Source: an uncultured Azospirillum sp. (GTDB lineage: Bacteria > Pseudomonadota > Alphaproteobacteria > RF32 > CAG-239). Taken from it: a DNA stretch of 64,000 nt. The translations under genes were made by a program, and so were the position numbers. Within the stretch, counting starts at the first letter, position 1; the number at the start of each line of letters is the position of its first letter. Location: positions 1 to 64,000 of the forward strand of contig CANDEX010000001.1 of assembly GCA_947383875.1 (NCBI GenBank), given 5' to 3'. Below are positions 1-8,545 of the stretch, one piece after another. The notes beneath the pieces were generated by a model that made no database searches, was not told the DNA's origin, and was given only the letters and a program-made list of their open reading frames with translations.

Positions 1-2
1 GA

Positions 3-1859
3 ACCAATGAGAATGATGCTCGTTTGTTTACAAATGCAAGCAAGACGGTTTTGCGTGGCGGAGCCGGGGGATTATTGCTTGATTCAGCGCAAAATGTGAC
101 GATGAATAGTGCTACTACGGGTAATATTACTGTGACAGCCGGTACCGGTAATTTGAATATGAAATCAGGAAATAATGTGACGATTGATTCTGCGACAGCG
201 GGATATATTGCTCTTAATGATAAGATGATGATGTTATATCCCAGCACGGCAACAATTAAGTCGATTGTAAATTCATTTCTGATAGGGAATACAGAGGCTG
301 AAAATAATTTAGGCTCGGCAAGTGCTGCTTATTCCATCACAGATATTCAGAATAGAATGCTCAAAACCAAGAAGATGAATTTGGAGGTTACTGACGGGGA
401 TGGTGCAAGTGTGTTTACTGTTGATCCGGGCGGTTCAGGTATTTCTGGCAGGGCTGCTCAGGATCGTGGTTATGCCGCTATGCGTGGTAAATTCTCAGTA
501 ATGAATTTTGATGAAACAGAGAATTTGTTACAGGTGACACCGACTAATCATAATCCGGATACTGCGGCTATTGCAGCTGTTAATATCGATCAAGATTATT
601 TAAAGGTTCATGATATTGCAAATGCAGACAAAGTGATGACTGTTGATATCAAAGGTACGGATAAAGCTGAAACGGCAGAAAATAAAGGGTCGGTATATAT
701 TCGCAAAGGTGTGATTGAATTGGCGAAAAATACTGGAAGCGCGGCCAGAAAGTTGGAAGAACATCAGGGGTATGTCAAAGCAGACCGATTTGTGTCAAAT
801 CATGCATTGGAAGAAAATGCTTTGGCGAAACCGAAGGATTTGGGGGCAACATTTGTGCAGCCTGTACTTGAAAACGGCTCTTATAAACCTAATGGAGCTT
901 ATGACAGTTATCAGGTTAATCCGGCTTATACGTCAGTGATGCATGATATTAAGCTGACGACCCGCGGTGGTGCCCGTCTGAGTGATATCTTACCTGACTT
1001 TATTAATAAAGGTATTTACATCGTTGATAATACGTATAGTCATAATGATGCTAACTTGAGCGACGGTCGGTGGGCTCAGGTTGATAGTAAGGGATATCAT
1101 ACAAGTAGTGACTTTAAAGATAAATTAGAAGCCATTGCCACGGGTAAACCAGGAACAACACCTATTACAGAATGTGGTTCTGCACATAGTTGTGAAGTTA
1201 GTCCGTGGACGGGATTTGTTCCTGCACCGCAGTGTCCTCCGGGGTATATGAAAGTAATTACCCTTACGCCGGCTACGTTTTCTGTGGCAGAAGCAGGGGT
1301 GCCGGGAGCATTTACAGATGGTGATAAGCCGGATTTGGTTATTGATTATAATGTGCGGGATCCACATGAATATGGAGATACAGCCAGCGGAACGCATAAT
1401 TATAATAAACCCGGTTATGTATCAACAGCACCAACACCGTTGTATTTTCAGAAAAATACTTGGTTGCGGTCACAGGTCATTCCTTATGCACAAGATTCTT
1501 CTTCCTCTTCCTTTAGAGGGTGGAGTACGGTGATGGGATTTATTTATCCTTATACTTATTATGAGAAGTATGTTACGTTGTTAGGGTTAAACGTTAAGAA
1601 TTTAGGAAGCGGCAATACCAGTGTGAAAAATAAGATGATTATTTGGAACTTGTTTCCGGTGTGGAATCAGTCTTTGGAAGGTTATGCCACGGTTTATTGT
1701 TACTTTGACCGAGGTTCAAGCGCGGCTATTTGGGATGACAACTTGGTTGATAAGACATATAATCAGTTAGGTGCCTTTAGACCGGTTTATCAAAAAGATA
1801 ATTCAGCTTATACTGATCGTCTGAATGACCCGACTCTGGGTTATACCGATCCGTGGTAA
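3..1859 (+). CDS. Large surface-type protein, C-terminal part (5' end outside window)
   Basis: The reading frame is open from the first bases, so the gene starts upstream and only about 618 codons are seen. The first ~80 visible residues are Gly/Thr/Asn-rich with short repeats of the kind found in beta-helical surface proteins (NVTMNS, NITVTAGTG, NVTIDS). A mixed region follows, then a C-terminal domain of about 230 residues with several Cys and many aromatic residues (a CGSAHSC segment, PQCPPGYMKV, many Tyr/Trp), which could be a disulphide-bonded exported adhesin tip. The overall plan (repetitive shaft, unique C-terminal tip) resembles pilus-tip or shufflon-type adhesins, but I recognise no family with certainty. 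A strong terminator follows 15 bp after the stop, so it is the last gene of its transcript. Confidence 0.6.
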   Translation, partial: TNENDARLFTNASKTVLRGGAGGLLLDSAQNVTMNSATTGNITVTAGTGNLNMKSGNNVTIDSATAGYIALNDKMMMLYPSTATIKSIVNSFLIGNTEAENNLGSASAAYSITDIQNRMLKTKKMNLEVTDGDGASVFTVDPGGSGISGRAAQDRGYAAMRGKFSVMNFDETENLLQVTPTNHNPDTAAIAAVNIDQDYLKVHDIANADKVMTVDIKGTDKAETAENKGSVYIRKGVIELAKNTGSAARKLEEHQGYVKADRFVSNHALEENALAKPKDLGATFVQPVLENGSYKPNGAYDSYQVNPAYTSVMHDIKLTTRGGARLSDILPDFINKGIYIVDNTYSHNDANLSDGRWAQVDSKGYHTSSDFKDKLEAIATGKPGTTPITECGSAHSCEVSPWTGFVPAPQCPPGYMKVITLTPATFSVAEAGVPGAFTDGDKPDLVIDYNVRDPHEYGDTASGTHNYNKPGYVSTAPTPLYFQKNTWLRSQVIPYAQDSSSSSFRGWSTVMGFIYPYTYYEKYVTLLGLNVKNLGSGNTSVKNKMIIWNLFPVWNQSLEGYATVYCYFDRGSSAAIWDDNLVDKTYNQLGAFRPVYQKDNSAYTDRLNDPTLGYTDPW

Positions 1860-1874
1860 TGTCTGGTATTTATG

Positions 1875-1904
1875 CGCCCCCGTTGAACAACGGGGGCGTT
1901 TTTT
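1875..1904 (+). terminator. Intrinsic terminator after the surface protein
   Basis: A perfect 10-bp GC-rich stem (CGCCCCCGTT / AACGGGGGCG, loop GAAC) is followed directly by six T. It lies 15 bp past the stop codon of the upstream gene. Confidence 0.9.
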
Positions 1905-2038
1905 ATGATACTGAACGGTTATGTTGGTTCGCTTTATGGAGGGGGGAGTATACGTCATCTCAAACAAAGAGTCTTCATTGGGTTAAGATAATCTTTAAAA
2001 TTATCTGTTATTCTGTATGATATGCAGGGAGAAGACAA

Positions 2039-2806
2039 ATGATGAAACAGGTAATATTAGGGGTTTCCGTTCTGTCCGCTTTAACCGTTACGGCGGCGAA
2101 TGTTAAAGCGCAGGCAACTTATTTTGGAGATGAACCGGAAGGGGTGCAATCTTTTCAACAGGATAAGGATGCTTGGCGTCGCCAAGATGGTAAACGTTTA
2201 GAGATTTTGCAGTCTGTTTCAGACTCTATTGGTCCGGCAGCTTTGGCGAATATTACCGGGGCCGAGCAGGCATTTTGTTATCAGGTAACCAGTCGTCCGC
2301 ATAATTATAGCGGATATACGATTAACGGGATGGCCGTAACCGGCTTTTGCGGTTTGGTTGCCGAACCGGTACGTGAAACGATTAAAGAACAGTTTTTTTC
2401 GAATAGCGATAATATTGATTTTGTGAATTCTGAGAAGTGCATTATCAAACCAAAATTGATGATACGTTGGGTTCGAGGGGTAGATGTAACGGATATGTTG
2501 ATTTCTGCGCCTTGTTATTCTTATTCTATTTTTTATGGTGGTAAAGTTCGTACTTTTAACTTTAGGCCGGGAGCGGAACTTATTGATGCTATGGTTGATG
2601 CTTTTAAAGATTTGACGGTTCCTTTTGTTTCTCCCGCGCTGCTTAATCAATTATTGCCTATCGGGGTTCCGCAGACAACGGAGCAAAAAGAAATTGTTAA
2701 AGAACAGAGTGGTCCGGTCCGTAAGTGGGAGCAGAAGCCGACATTCGTTCAACAACCGGCTCAAGGCGCGAAAAAAGGCTGGAATAATCTTAATTTCGGT
2801 CGCTAA
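2039..2806 (+). CDS. Exported protein of unknown function
   Basis: A 255-residue protein starting at tandem ATGs; the first is preceded at good distance by AGGGAG. Residues 1-25 form a Sec signal peptide (Lys, hydrophobic stretch, AKA/AQA-type cleavage region), so it should be periplasmic or surface located. The mature part contains four Cys (in FCYQV, FCGLV, EKCIIK, APCYSY), which could form two disulphides. The last ~50 residues are Gln/Pro/Lys-rich. It stands alone between a terminator and the convergent pit gene. I do not recognise the family; position next to a surface protein only hints at a shared envelope role. Confidence 0.6.
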   Translation: MMKQVILGVSVLSALTVTAANVKAQATYFGDEPEGVQSFQQDKDAWRRQDGKRLEILQSVSDSIGPAALANITGAEQAFCYQVTSRPHNYSGYTINGMAVTGFCGLVAEPVRETIKEQFFSNSDNIDFVNSEKCIIKPKLMIRWVRGVDVTDMLISAPCYSYSIFYGGKVRTFNFRPGAELIDAMVDAFKDLTVPFVSPALLNQLLPIGVPQTTEQKEIVKEQSGPVRKWEQKPTFVQQPAQGAKKGWNNLNFGR

Positions 2807-2913
2807 TGTAAGGGAAGTTTCCTAATACTCGTTTTTGCAGGATAAGATATCCGGTTATCAGTCTTGGAGATGGGGATTGGTCGGGAAACCCTGGTCTGGC
2901 TTCAAGCTGTTTT

Positions 2914-3969
2914 TTAATCCGGCAGGAAGACCGTTTGATTAAAGACGTTTTCCAGAAAAAACAGCGAGATAAAGCACAACATTGCTGAAATGGCCGGTGT
3001 TGTTATCCAGCCGAGAGAGATTTTTCCTAAAATGTCCCAGCGGATGTTTCTTCCGCCTTTGGCTATACCGATGCCCATAACGGCACCGATGACGGCCTGA
3101 GAGCTGGAGACCGGAACTAAGGGTAAAGCCGGAATATTGTGGCTTTGTAAAAATTGTTCCAGTCCCTGTGAGGCAAACAGAAATAAAACGACAGACTGGG
3201 AAACAACCACAATCCATGCGACAATCGGACTCATTACCATAATCTTTTTGCCAATGGTGCGCATGATTTGATGTGAGCGGGTGAATATGCCGACACTGAT
3301 TGCCAAACCGCCGATTAAAAACAGTAATTGCGTGCTTGTCAGGTGAAAGTTCTGCCAATTAACGTTTGGCAGCGGGTTGGCATCAACAAATACCCCCATA
3401 ACATTACCGATGTTATTTGCTCCTAAAGCATAAGCTCCGAATGCGCCGGTTACAATCAGGCCGATACGGGTATAGCAATCCAGCCGCAGTAAATGTATTT
3501 TAGCGTGTTTTAGCCACATTCTTGTGAGGGCATAAAGAGAAATAGCTATGATGCCTGACAGCAACGGACATAAAATCCATGTGCTGATGATTTCGGATAA
3601 AATTCCGTAATCTGTCGGTTTGCCGCTGTAGCAGTTCCAGCCGATGATGGCTCCGACGATAGATTGTGAGGTTGAGACGGGAATCGAACTGCTGACCATC
3701 CAATAGACTGTGACGGCGGCGGCAAAAGCGCACATAAATGCTCCGGCCAATGTGTTGACGGCACCGAGTTCTGTTAATGTTTTGCTGGCTCCGCCTCCGG
3801 CGAAAACCGCTCCGAGGATAACAAAAATTGAAGCGATGGTTGCTGCTGTGCGAAAGCGAACCATTTTGGTTCCGACGGCCGTGCCGAAAATATTGGCGGC
3901 ATCGTTAGCTCCAAGCGACCAACCAAGGAAAAGGCCGCTGCTCAGAAAAACAAAAAACAGGTAGTCCAT
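2914..3969 (-). CDS. pit: Low-affinity inorganic phosphate transporter, PiT family
   Basis: A 351-residue inner-membrane protein with about ten hydrophobic segments. It carries the duplicated PiT signature: GANDAANIFGTAVG near the N-terminus (residues ~20-34) and the related GANNIGNVMGVF in the second half, plus two SxSQ(S/A)xxGAxxG motifs. PiT proteins import phosphate (as metal phosphate or with protons or sodium). The length fits the short bacterial PiT type without a long central loop. The gene lies 11 bp downstream of a DUF47 gene on the same strand; this pairing is characteristic, with DUF47/PhoU-like proteins thought to modulate the transporter. Confidence 0.9.
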   Translation of the reverse strand: MDYLFFVFLSSGLFLGWSLGANDAANIFGTAVGTKMVRFRTAATIASIFVILGAVFAGGGASKTLTELGAVNTLAGAFMCAFAAAVTVYWMVSSSIPVSTSQSIVGAIIGWNCYSGKPTDYGILSEIISTWILCPLLSGIIAISLYALTRMWLKHAKIHLLRLDCYTRIGLIVTGAFGAYALGANNIGNVMGVFVDANPLPNVNWQNFHLTSTQLLFLIGGLAISVGIFTRSHQIMRTIGKKIMVMSPIVAWIVVVSQSVVLFLFASQGLEQFLQSHNIPALPLVPVSSSQAVIGAVMGIGIAKGGRNIRWDILGKISLGWITTPAISAMLCFISLFFLENVFNQTVFLPD

Positions 3970-3980
3970 TGGCGGCTCCG

Positions 3981-4640
3981 TCAGATATCGCGTTTGATGG
4001 TAAAGATAAGCAATTCGTCAATACAGTCTTCTGCGATGTCGGCAATATCTGCAATGTCCGTAATCAAATTACTTAACTGCAGTTTGTTTGCCAACGGCAA
4101 ATCCGAATCGAAAATAGCTTCTTTCATATGGCCGGAAGTGAGGTCAGTTTCATGTTCCATAAAATAGACTTTTTGAGAATAGTCACGGACGGTGCTGATA
4201 TCTCGGAAAAATGCCCGAGATGCGATAGCCATATTTTCGCAACAGTCGGTTACCTGATCGCAGAGTTCCAGCATGCGCAGATGATATTCTGAAGGAAATT
4301 CCGGTCGCTCAATGTAAAAGCGATAACCGACCTCGTCAAATTTGTTAATCACTTTATCTAGATTTTCAACCAGATTAAGAACATCTGCCCGCAAATCAGG
4401 TATCAGATTTTGTTCGTAGAGGCGGCTTTCTATATCTCGGCGGAGGACGTCTGCATCATGTTCAATTTGTTTTATTTGTTTGTTGAGTTTCTTATATTCT
4501 TCACTGCGTTGTTCCGTCAGGTAAATGCGGATGGCTTTTTTGAATGTCATGGCGACGTCGATAATCTTATCATGGAATAGGTCTATCTTGCTTTCCAGCG
4601 ATTTAGTCTGCGAAAATAAAGAAATTTTGACGTGAAACAT
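3981..4640 (-). CDS. DUF47 (PhoU-like) phosphate transport regulator
   Basis: A 219-residue, mostly helical, charged cytoplasmic protein beginning MFHVKISLFSQ. It matches the DUF47/TIGR00153 family: repeated helical bundles with E/D-rich metal-binding-type segments (KQIEHDADVLRR around residue 57 and ADIAEDCIDE near the C-terminus). The family is usually encoded immediately before a PiT transporter, as here (11-bp gap to pit), and is believed to regulate phosphate uptake. The near-tandem IADIADIAED close to the C-terminus is a small local duplication. It is first in a two-gene operon running divergently from the DsbA-like gene. Confidence 0.88.
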   Translation of the reverse strand: MFHVKISLFSQTKSLESKIDLFHDKIIDVAMTFKKAIRIYLTEQRSEEYKKLNKQIKQIEHDADVLRRDIESRLYEQNLIPDLRADVLNLVENLDKVINKFDEVGYRFYIERPEFPSEYHLRMLELCDQVTDCCENMAIASRAFFRDISTVRDYSQKVYFMEHETDLTSGHMKEAIFDSDLPLANKLQLSNLITDIADIADIAEDCIDELLIFTIKRDI

Positions 4641-4816
4641 CTCGTATTGTCCCTGAATTTAAAAAGTTTTTTTCAGTATAATTTCAAATTATGAACAAAG
4701 CTTTAGCAGTTATTACTTTATTTAGCAAATATAATTATCTTTTCTCTTGTAAATATATTACAGATTGGCTAAATTATAGATGTTTTAATTATAATTCGAA
4801 ACTTAAGGATACCACT

Positions 4817-5533
4817 ATGAACAAATTGAATTCAATTTATGTTTCTATTTTGGCGCTGATTGTGGCCGGTGTTGCATTGGCTATGAACTTTGTCGGTTGC
4901 GGAGCAAAAAAATCTGCCGAGGTTGAGCAGGCTTTGCTGGAAAACCCGGAAATGATTGTCAATGCTATGCAGAAATATGAACAAAATATGCGTGAGCAGG
5001 CTATGGCCGGTGCTCAAAAATTGATTGAAGATAATATTGCAGCTATCAATAATGATGCCAACACTCCGTTTGTCGGTCCGGAAAATGCAGATAAAGTTGT
5101 TGTTGAATTCTTTGATTATTCCTGCGGTTATTGCCACAGATTGTATCCGGAGTTGAAATCCGTTATGGCTAATAACAGCGATGTTAAGTTTGCATTTAAA
5201 CCGCTGACTTTCGTATCTCCGGTTTCTGAATATGCGGCTCGCGCTGTTTTGGCTGCTAACAAACAGGGTAAATTTGCTGAAATGCACAATGCTATGTTTG
5301 ATTTCGGTGGTCAGTTGACTGAAGCTGCTATTGACGGAATCGCTGCTCAGCAGGGATTAGATGTTGAAAAGTATAAAGCTGATATGAATTCTCAGGAAGT
5401 CAGTGATGAATTGGCTGCTGTCAGCGAACTGGCCAATAAAATCCAGATTAACGGTGTTCCGGCTCTGGTTATTAACGGCAAAATGGTTCAGACTTTGGAT
5501 GGCGGCGTTATTCAAGACGCTATCAACAAATAA
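4817..5533 (+). CDS. DsbA/Com1-like periplasmic thiol-disulphide oxidoreductase
   Basis: The chosen start (ATG at 4817, AAGGA upstream) gives 238 residues. An upstream in-frame ATG at 4691 would add 42 residues that do not look like protein and would place the signal sequence internally. Residues 1-28 form a membrane anchor or signal sequence ending in VGC, close to but not exactly a lipobox. Residues 34-80 are a charged helical N-domain typical of Com1/DsbA-like proteins. The thioredoxin fold follows, with FFDYSCGYCHR (CxxC at residues 103-106) and the cis-proline loop INGVPALVING near the end. It should catalyse disulphide formation or isomerisation in the periplasm. It is a single-gene unit closed by a strong bidirectional terminator. 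Confidence 0.88.
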   Translation: MNKLNSIYVSILALIVAGVALAMNFVGCGAKKSAEVEQALLENPEMIVNAMQKYEQNMREQAMAGAQKLIEDNIAAINNDANTPFVGPENADKVVVEFFDYSCGYCHRLYPELKSVMANNSDVKFAFKPLTFVSPVSEYAARAVLAANKQGKFAEMHNAMFDFGGQLTEAAIDGIAAQQGLDVEKYKADMNSQEVSDELAAVSELANKIQINGVPALVINGKMVQTLDGGVIQDAINK

Positions 5534-5552
5534 TCTGATTTTGCAGATAACG

Positions 5553-5582
5553 AAAAAGGAGTTCCGCGGAACTCCTTTTTTT
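5553..5582 (+). terminator. Bidirectional intrinsic terminator between DsbA-like gene and ispA
   Basis: A perfect 28-nt palindrome (arms AAAAAGGAGTTCCG / CGGAACTCCTTTTT) with T tracts on both strands. It lies between two convergent genes, 20 bp after one stop and 11 bp after the other, so it can serve both. Confidence 0.92.
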
Positions 5583-5592
5583 GTGAACTGTT

Positions 5593-6492
5593 TTAGTATT
5601 TTCGGTCGATAATATATTGTGCCAAAGCTTTCAGGTTTTCAGCTTTTTCTCCAAAGACAGATAAAGCTTCCTGAGCTTGTTCAATCAGGTTGCGGGCAAT
5701 TTGTCTGGCATTTTCCAAGCCGTAAAGTGTTACAAAAGTTACTTTACCCTGAGTGTTGTCTTTGTTAAGTGTTTTACCGACTAATTCTTGCTCGCCTTCA
5801 ATATCCAGAATATCGTCGGCAATTTGAAATGCAATTCCGATTCCGCGGGCATATGTGGCGAGTGCTTGGCGTTGTGTTGCATTTGCTCTTCCGAGAATGG
5901 CTCCGGCTTCACAGGCGTAACTTATCAAACGTCCGGTTTTCATTTCTTCAATGTGTTTGATGAGATTTTCTTTATCCGTATTTTCGGGTAGTTTTTCTGC
6001 GTAAAGGTCGAGCATTTGTCCGGCAATCATGCCGTCAGAGGCTCCGGCGGCCTTTGCCAAAGAAGATATTAAAGCGCAACGGGTAGAGGGAGCTGCCGCG
6101 GTTTGCGGAGAACTCAGTATTTCAAAAGCGTAAGTCAGCAGTCCGTCCCCTGCGAGAATCGCCGTCGCTTCATCGTATTGTTTGTGGCAGGTGGGTTTGC
6201 CTCGTCTTAAATCATCGTTGTCCATTGCCGGCAAATCATCATGAATCAGCGAATAGCTATGCAGCATTTCTAGTGCGGCTGCCGTGTGCAGCGTATCTTT
6301 GAATTCTAAACCGAAAAGGCGTCCCGTTTCATAAACGAGATATGGGCGCAATCTTTTTCCGCCGTTCATTACTGAGTAGCGCATGGCTTCCGTAACGCGG
6401 GCTTCCGGACCGGAAGGAAGCTCAAAAAAAACAGGCAGGTGTTGGTTAAATTGCTCAGAGTATGCTTGGATAACGGTTTTGATGTCAGTCAT
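5593..6492 (-). CDS. ispA: Farnesyl/geranyl diphosphate synthase
   Basis: A 299-residue all-alpha polyprenyl synthase of the usual IspA length. The visible motifs are GGKRLRP (residues 44-50), the first Asp-rich motif DDLPAMD (85-91, the bacterial DDx4D spacing) followed by DDLRRGKPT, and the second motif FQIADDILDIEG. The enzyme condenses IPP with DMAPP/GPP to make farnesyl diphosphate for undecaprenyl phosphate, quinones and hopanoids. It lies 3 bp downstream of xseB on the same strand, a conserved alphaproteobacterial arrangement (xseB-ispA, often followed by dxs; dxs is not here). Confidence 0.95.
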   Translation of the reverse strand: MTDIKTVIQAYSEQFNQHLPVFFELPSGPEARVTEAMRYSVMNGGKRLRPYLVYETGRLFGLEFKDTLHTAAALEMLHSYSLIHDDLPAMDNDDLRRGKPTCHKQYDEATAILAGDGLLTYAFEILSSPQTAAAPSTRCALISSLAKAAGASDGMIAGQMLDLYAEKLPENTDKENLIKHIEEMKTGRLISYACEAGAILGRANATQRQALATYARGIGIAFQIADDILDIEGEQELVGKTLNKDNTQGKVTFVTLYGLENARQIARNLIEQAQEALSVFGEKAENLKALAQYIIDRKY

Positions 6493-6495
6493 TAT

Positions 6496-6738
6496 TTATT
6501 CCATTGGCGGCAAAGGAGACGTTTTGATTTCTCCGGCAGGCGTTACTTCTATTTTCTCGATTTTAAGCTGAGCTGCTTGCAGTTTCTTTTCGCAGAATTG
6601 TTTGAGTTTGACGGCTTGTTCGTAAGCACTGACGGCATCGTCAAGTTTAATGCGGCCGCTTTCAAGTTCTCGGACGATGTTTTCCAGTTTCATCAATGCT
6701 TCTTCAAAGCTTAGTTCTTTAGTTTCTTCTTCAGTCAT
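6496..6738 (-). CDS. xseB: Exodeoxyribonuclease VII small subunit
   Basis: An 80-residue protein with the XseB pattern: SFEEALMKLENIVRELESG, then a coiled-coil segment LDDAVSAYEQAVKLKQFCEKKLQAAQLKIEKI, and a short Pro-rich tail. XseB binds XseA to form the exonuclease VII complex that degrades single-stranded DNA. Length and motif spacing are normal. It is the first gene of the xseB-ispA pair, and GAGG precedes its start on the minus strand. The xseA subunit is not in this window. Confidence 0.95.
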   Translation of the reverse strand: MTEEETKELSFEEALMKLENIVRELESGRIKLDDAVSAYEQAVKLKQFCEKKLQAAQLKIEKIEVTPAGEIKTSPLPPME

Positions 6739-6841
6739 GGGCTACTCCTCTTTTGATTTGTGCCGATTTTAGTATATTCATATCGCCTTGGCAACAGCAA
6801 TATAATCAATGTGACTAACAGCTAAAGTCTATATAGCTCTT

Positions 6842-6856
6842 AGTTGTTCTACAACT
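6842..6856. promoter_or_regulatory. Inverted repeat, candidate ArsR operator, with promoter just downstream
   Basis: AGTTGT TCT ACAACT is a perfect 6-bp dyad with a 3-bp centre, 52 bp before the ArsR-type gene. A plausible promoter (TTGTTG at 6863, TAATAC at 6887, 18-bp spacer) lies between dyad and gene. ArsR-family proteins bind such short dyads and often autoregulate; the link here is inference. Confidence 0.4.
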
Positions 6857-6908
6857 CCCTTATTGTTGAATCTTATGCTAAATTAGTAATACATAAAGGA
6901 GAAAAAAT

Positions 6909-7196
6909 ATGAAAAATTTAGCAGTCAGCAAAGGGGCTATGTTGTTAAAAGCCTTAGGTAATTCCAAACGGTTGGAGATATTATATCACTTGGCCGAAAA
7001 AGAAATGAGTGTGGGTACATTGGAGAAAAAAGTCGGGTTGAGCCAGTCTGCTTTGTCGCAGCATTTGGCTGTTTTGCGGCATAATGATATTGTTAAGACC
7101 AGGCGTGAAGCTCAGACGATTTATTATTCCGTGCGCAGCGAGACAGCTCTTAAATTATTAGCTTTGTTGGATAAGGTATATAATAAACCTTATTAA
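6909..7196 (+). CDS. ArsR/SmtB-type winged-helix transcriptional regulator
   Basis: A 95-residue protein with a well-formed winged helix: LLKALGNSKRLEILYHLAEKE, recognition region GLSQSALSQHLAVLRHNDIV and a wing with TRREAQTIYYSV. AAAGGAG precedes the ATG. It has no cysteine at all, so it cannot use the Cys metal or thiol sensors typical of ArsR, CadC, BigR or SqrR; it may be of the NolR/SdpR-like subgroup that senses other signals or none. No target gene is adjacent on the same strand, and the next gene (rnd) converges 5 bp away. The dyad at 6842 is a candidate self-operator. Confidence 0.85.
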   Translation: MKNLAVSKGAMLLKALGNSKRLEILYHLAEKEMSVGTLEKKVGLSQSALSQHLAVLRHNDIVKTRREAQTIYYSVRSETALKLLALLDKVYNKPY

Positions 7197-7201
7197 AATG
7201 C

Positions 7202-8374
7202 TTAAGCGTCTGCGGAAGTTTGGCTATTGGTGATGCGGATGTTATGTTTGTCTGCATCATAGCTGAAACTTAAGTTGCCGTTACGCAATTCCAGAGCTTT
7301 ATTGCCAAACAGTTCTCGCCGCCAGCCTTTGAGGATGGGATTTCCGCGGTCGCGGAAAACAGCAAATTGTTTTAAGTCCTCATCTGAGGCAATTAGTTTG
7401 GCAACAACACCGCTTTCAAGGCTGGTTAGTTTTAACAGGAGTTTCAGTAGTTCATATAAGCCGGCACTTCCCTGCGGAATGGGTTTTTCTTTGGGGAGTT
7501 TGATATATTGTGACGGCGGAATTTCGAATGCGGCGTTAATCACTTCAAGAATTTCGGCACCTAGTTTGCCGGTTACAATTTCTTTGCGGATACTCCGTAC
7601 TTGAGCTAATTCATCCAGATTATGCGGACAGTTAGTTGCAATGTTTACCAGTAAATCGTCTTTGATAATGTTTTGACGGGGCGAATCCTTGCGTTGGGCA
7701 CGTTGTTCGCGCCAGGCAGCCAATTCTCGCAAGATGGTCAGGGTTTTGGGATTATGTGAGCGATGTTTGATTTTGTGCCATGCATCCATGGGATTAACGA
7801 CATAGGTTTCAGGGCTCTTCAGTATTTCCGCTTCTTCATCAAGCCAATGAAGTCGTCCGTTATTTTGCAGTTGTTCTTTCAGATTGAGGTAGACGTTTAC
7901 CAGATGAGTAACGTCACTTAATGCATATTTTAATTGGTTTTTATCCAGAGGACGCAGTGACCAGTTGGATAGTCTGGATGATTTATCCAATTCAACATTG
8001 CATATTTTATTAACCAGTGTTTCGTAGCTGACACTATCGCCGTAGCCGCAGACCATAGCCGCTATTTGTGTGTCAAACAGCGGTTCGGGAATAAAACCTG
8101 TCAGCTTATACAGAATTTCAATGTCTTGCCTTCCGGAATGAAAAACTTTAGTGATGGCAGGATTTTTCAGTAAGGCAAAAAAAGGCTCGAGGTTAAGTCC
8201 TTCCGCGAGCGGGTCGATGATGGCGGCGTTTTCTGCTGAGCCGACTTGGATTAAACAGAGCTTGGCGTAATAGGTTTTCTCCCGCAGAAACTCCAGGTCA
8301 ACGGTGATGAATTCCTGATTTTGCAACTGACTGCAAAAATCAGACAGTTCAGAAGTTGTCTCTATTACATTCAT
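7202..8374 (-). CDS. rnd: Ribonuclease D
   Basis: A 390-residue 3'-5' exoribonuclease of the DEDDy class: D26/E28 in VDLEFL, D84 in HSGRQDIEIL and Y150...D154 in LKYALSDVTHL. The exonuclease domain (1-175) is followed by HRDC-type helical regions (about 205-290 and onward). RNase D trims tRNA 3' ends and other stable RNAs. Divergent orientation with aspS is a common alphaproteobacterial neighbourhood. The gene ends 5 bp from the ArsR gene end without an obvious terminator. Confidence 0.93.
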   Translation of the reverse strand: MNVIETTSELSDFCSQLQNQEFITVDLEFLREKTYYAKLCLIQVGSAENAAIIDPLAEGLNLEPFFALLKNPAITKVFHSGRQDIEILYKLTGFIPEPLFDTQIAAMVCGYGDSVSYETLVNKICNVELDKSSRLSNWSLRPLDKNQLKYALSDVTHLVNVYLNLKEQLQNNGRLHWLDEEAEILKSPETYVVNPMDAWHKIKHRSHNPKTLTILRELAAWREQRAQRKDSPRQNIIKDDLLVNIATNCPHNLDELAQVRSIRKEIVTGKLGAEILEVINAAFEIPPSQYIKLPKEKPIPQGSAGLYELLKLLLKLTSLESGVVAKLIASDEDLKQFAVFRDRGNPILKGWRRELFGNKALELRNGNLSFSYDADKHNIRITNSQTSADA

Positions 8375-8545
8375 GGATAAGCCTAACTGTTTTTTATTTC
8401 CTTTAGGCTGTTATTTAATATTTTTTTTATGATACTTCAACTTAATTTTATATCTTTTGGGGCAATTTACGCGTTTAAGGCTTGCCAAGCCGGGAATTTG
8501 ATTCTACAAATAAGAAGTTTTTTAATTAAACAGAATGAGGTTTTT

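Noticed and set aside
2219..2650. 143-codon minus-strand frame inside the exported protein gene
   Set aside because: Basic, low-complexity composition and no ribosome-binding site; the plus-strand gene has a signal peptide and ribosome-binding site.
4691..4816. N-terminal extension of the DsbA-like protein
   Set aside because: It would bury the signal sequence; ATG 4,817 follows AAGGA.
8429..8545. N-terminal extension of AspRS
   Set aside because: The added residues do not belong to the family; the start at 8,546 has a ribosome-binding site.
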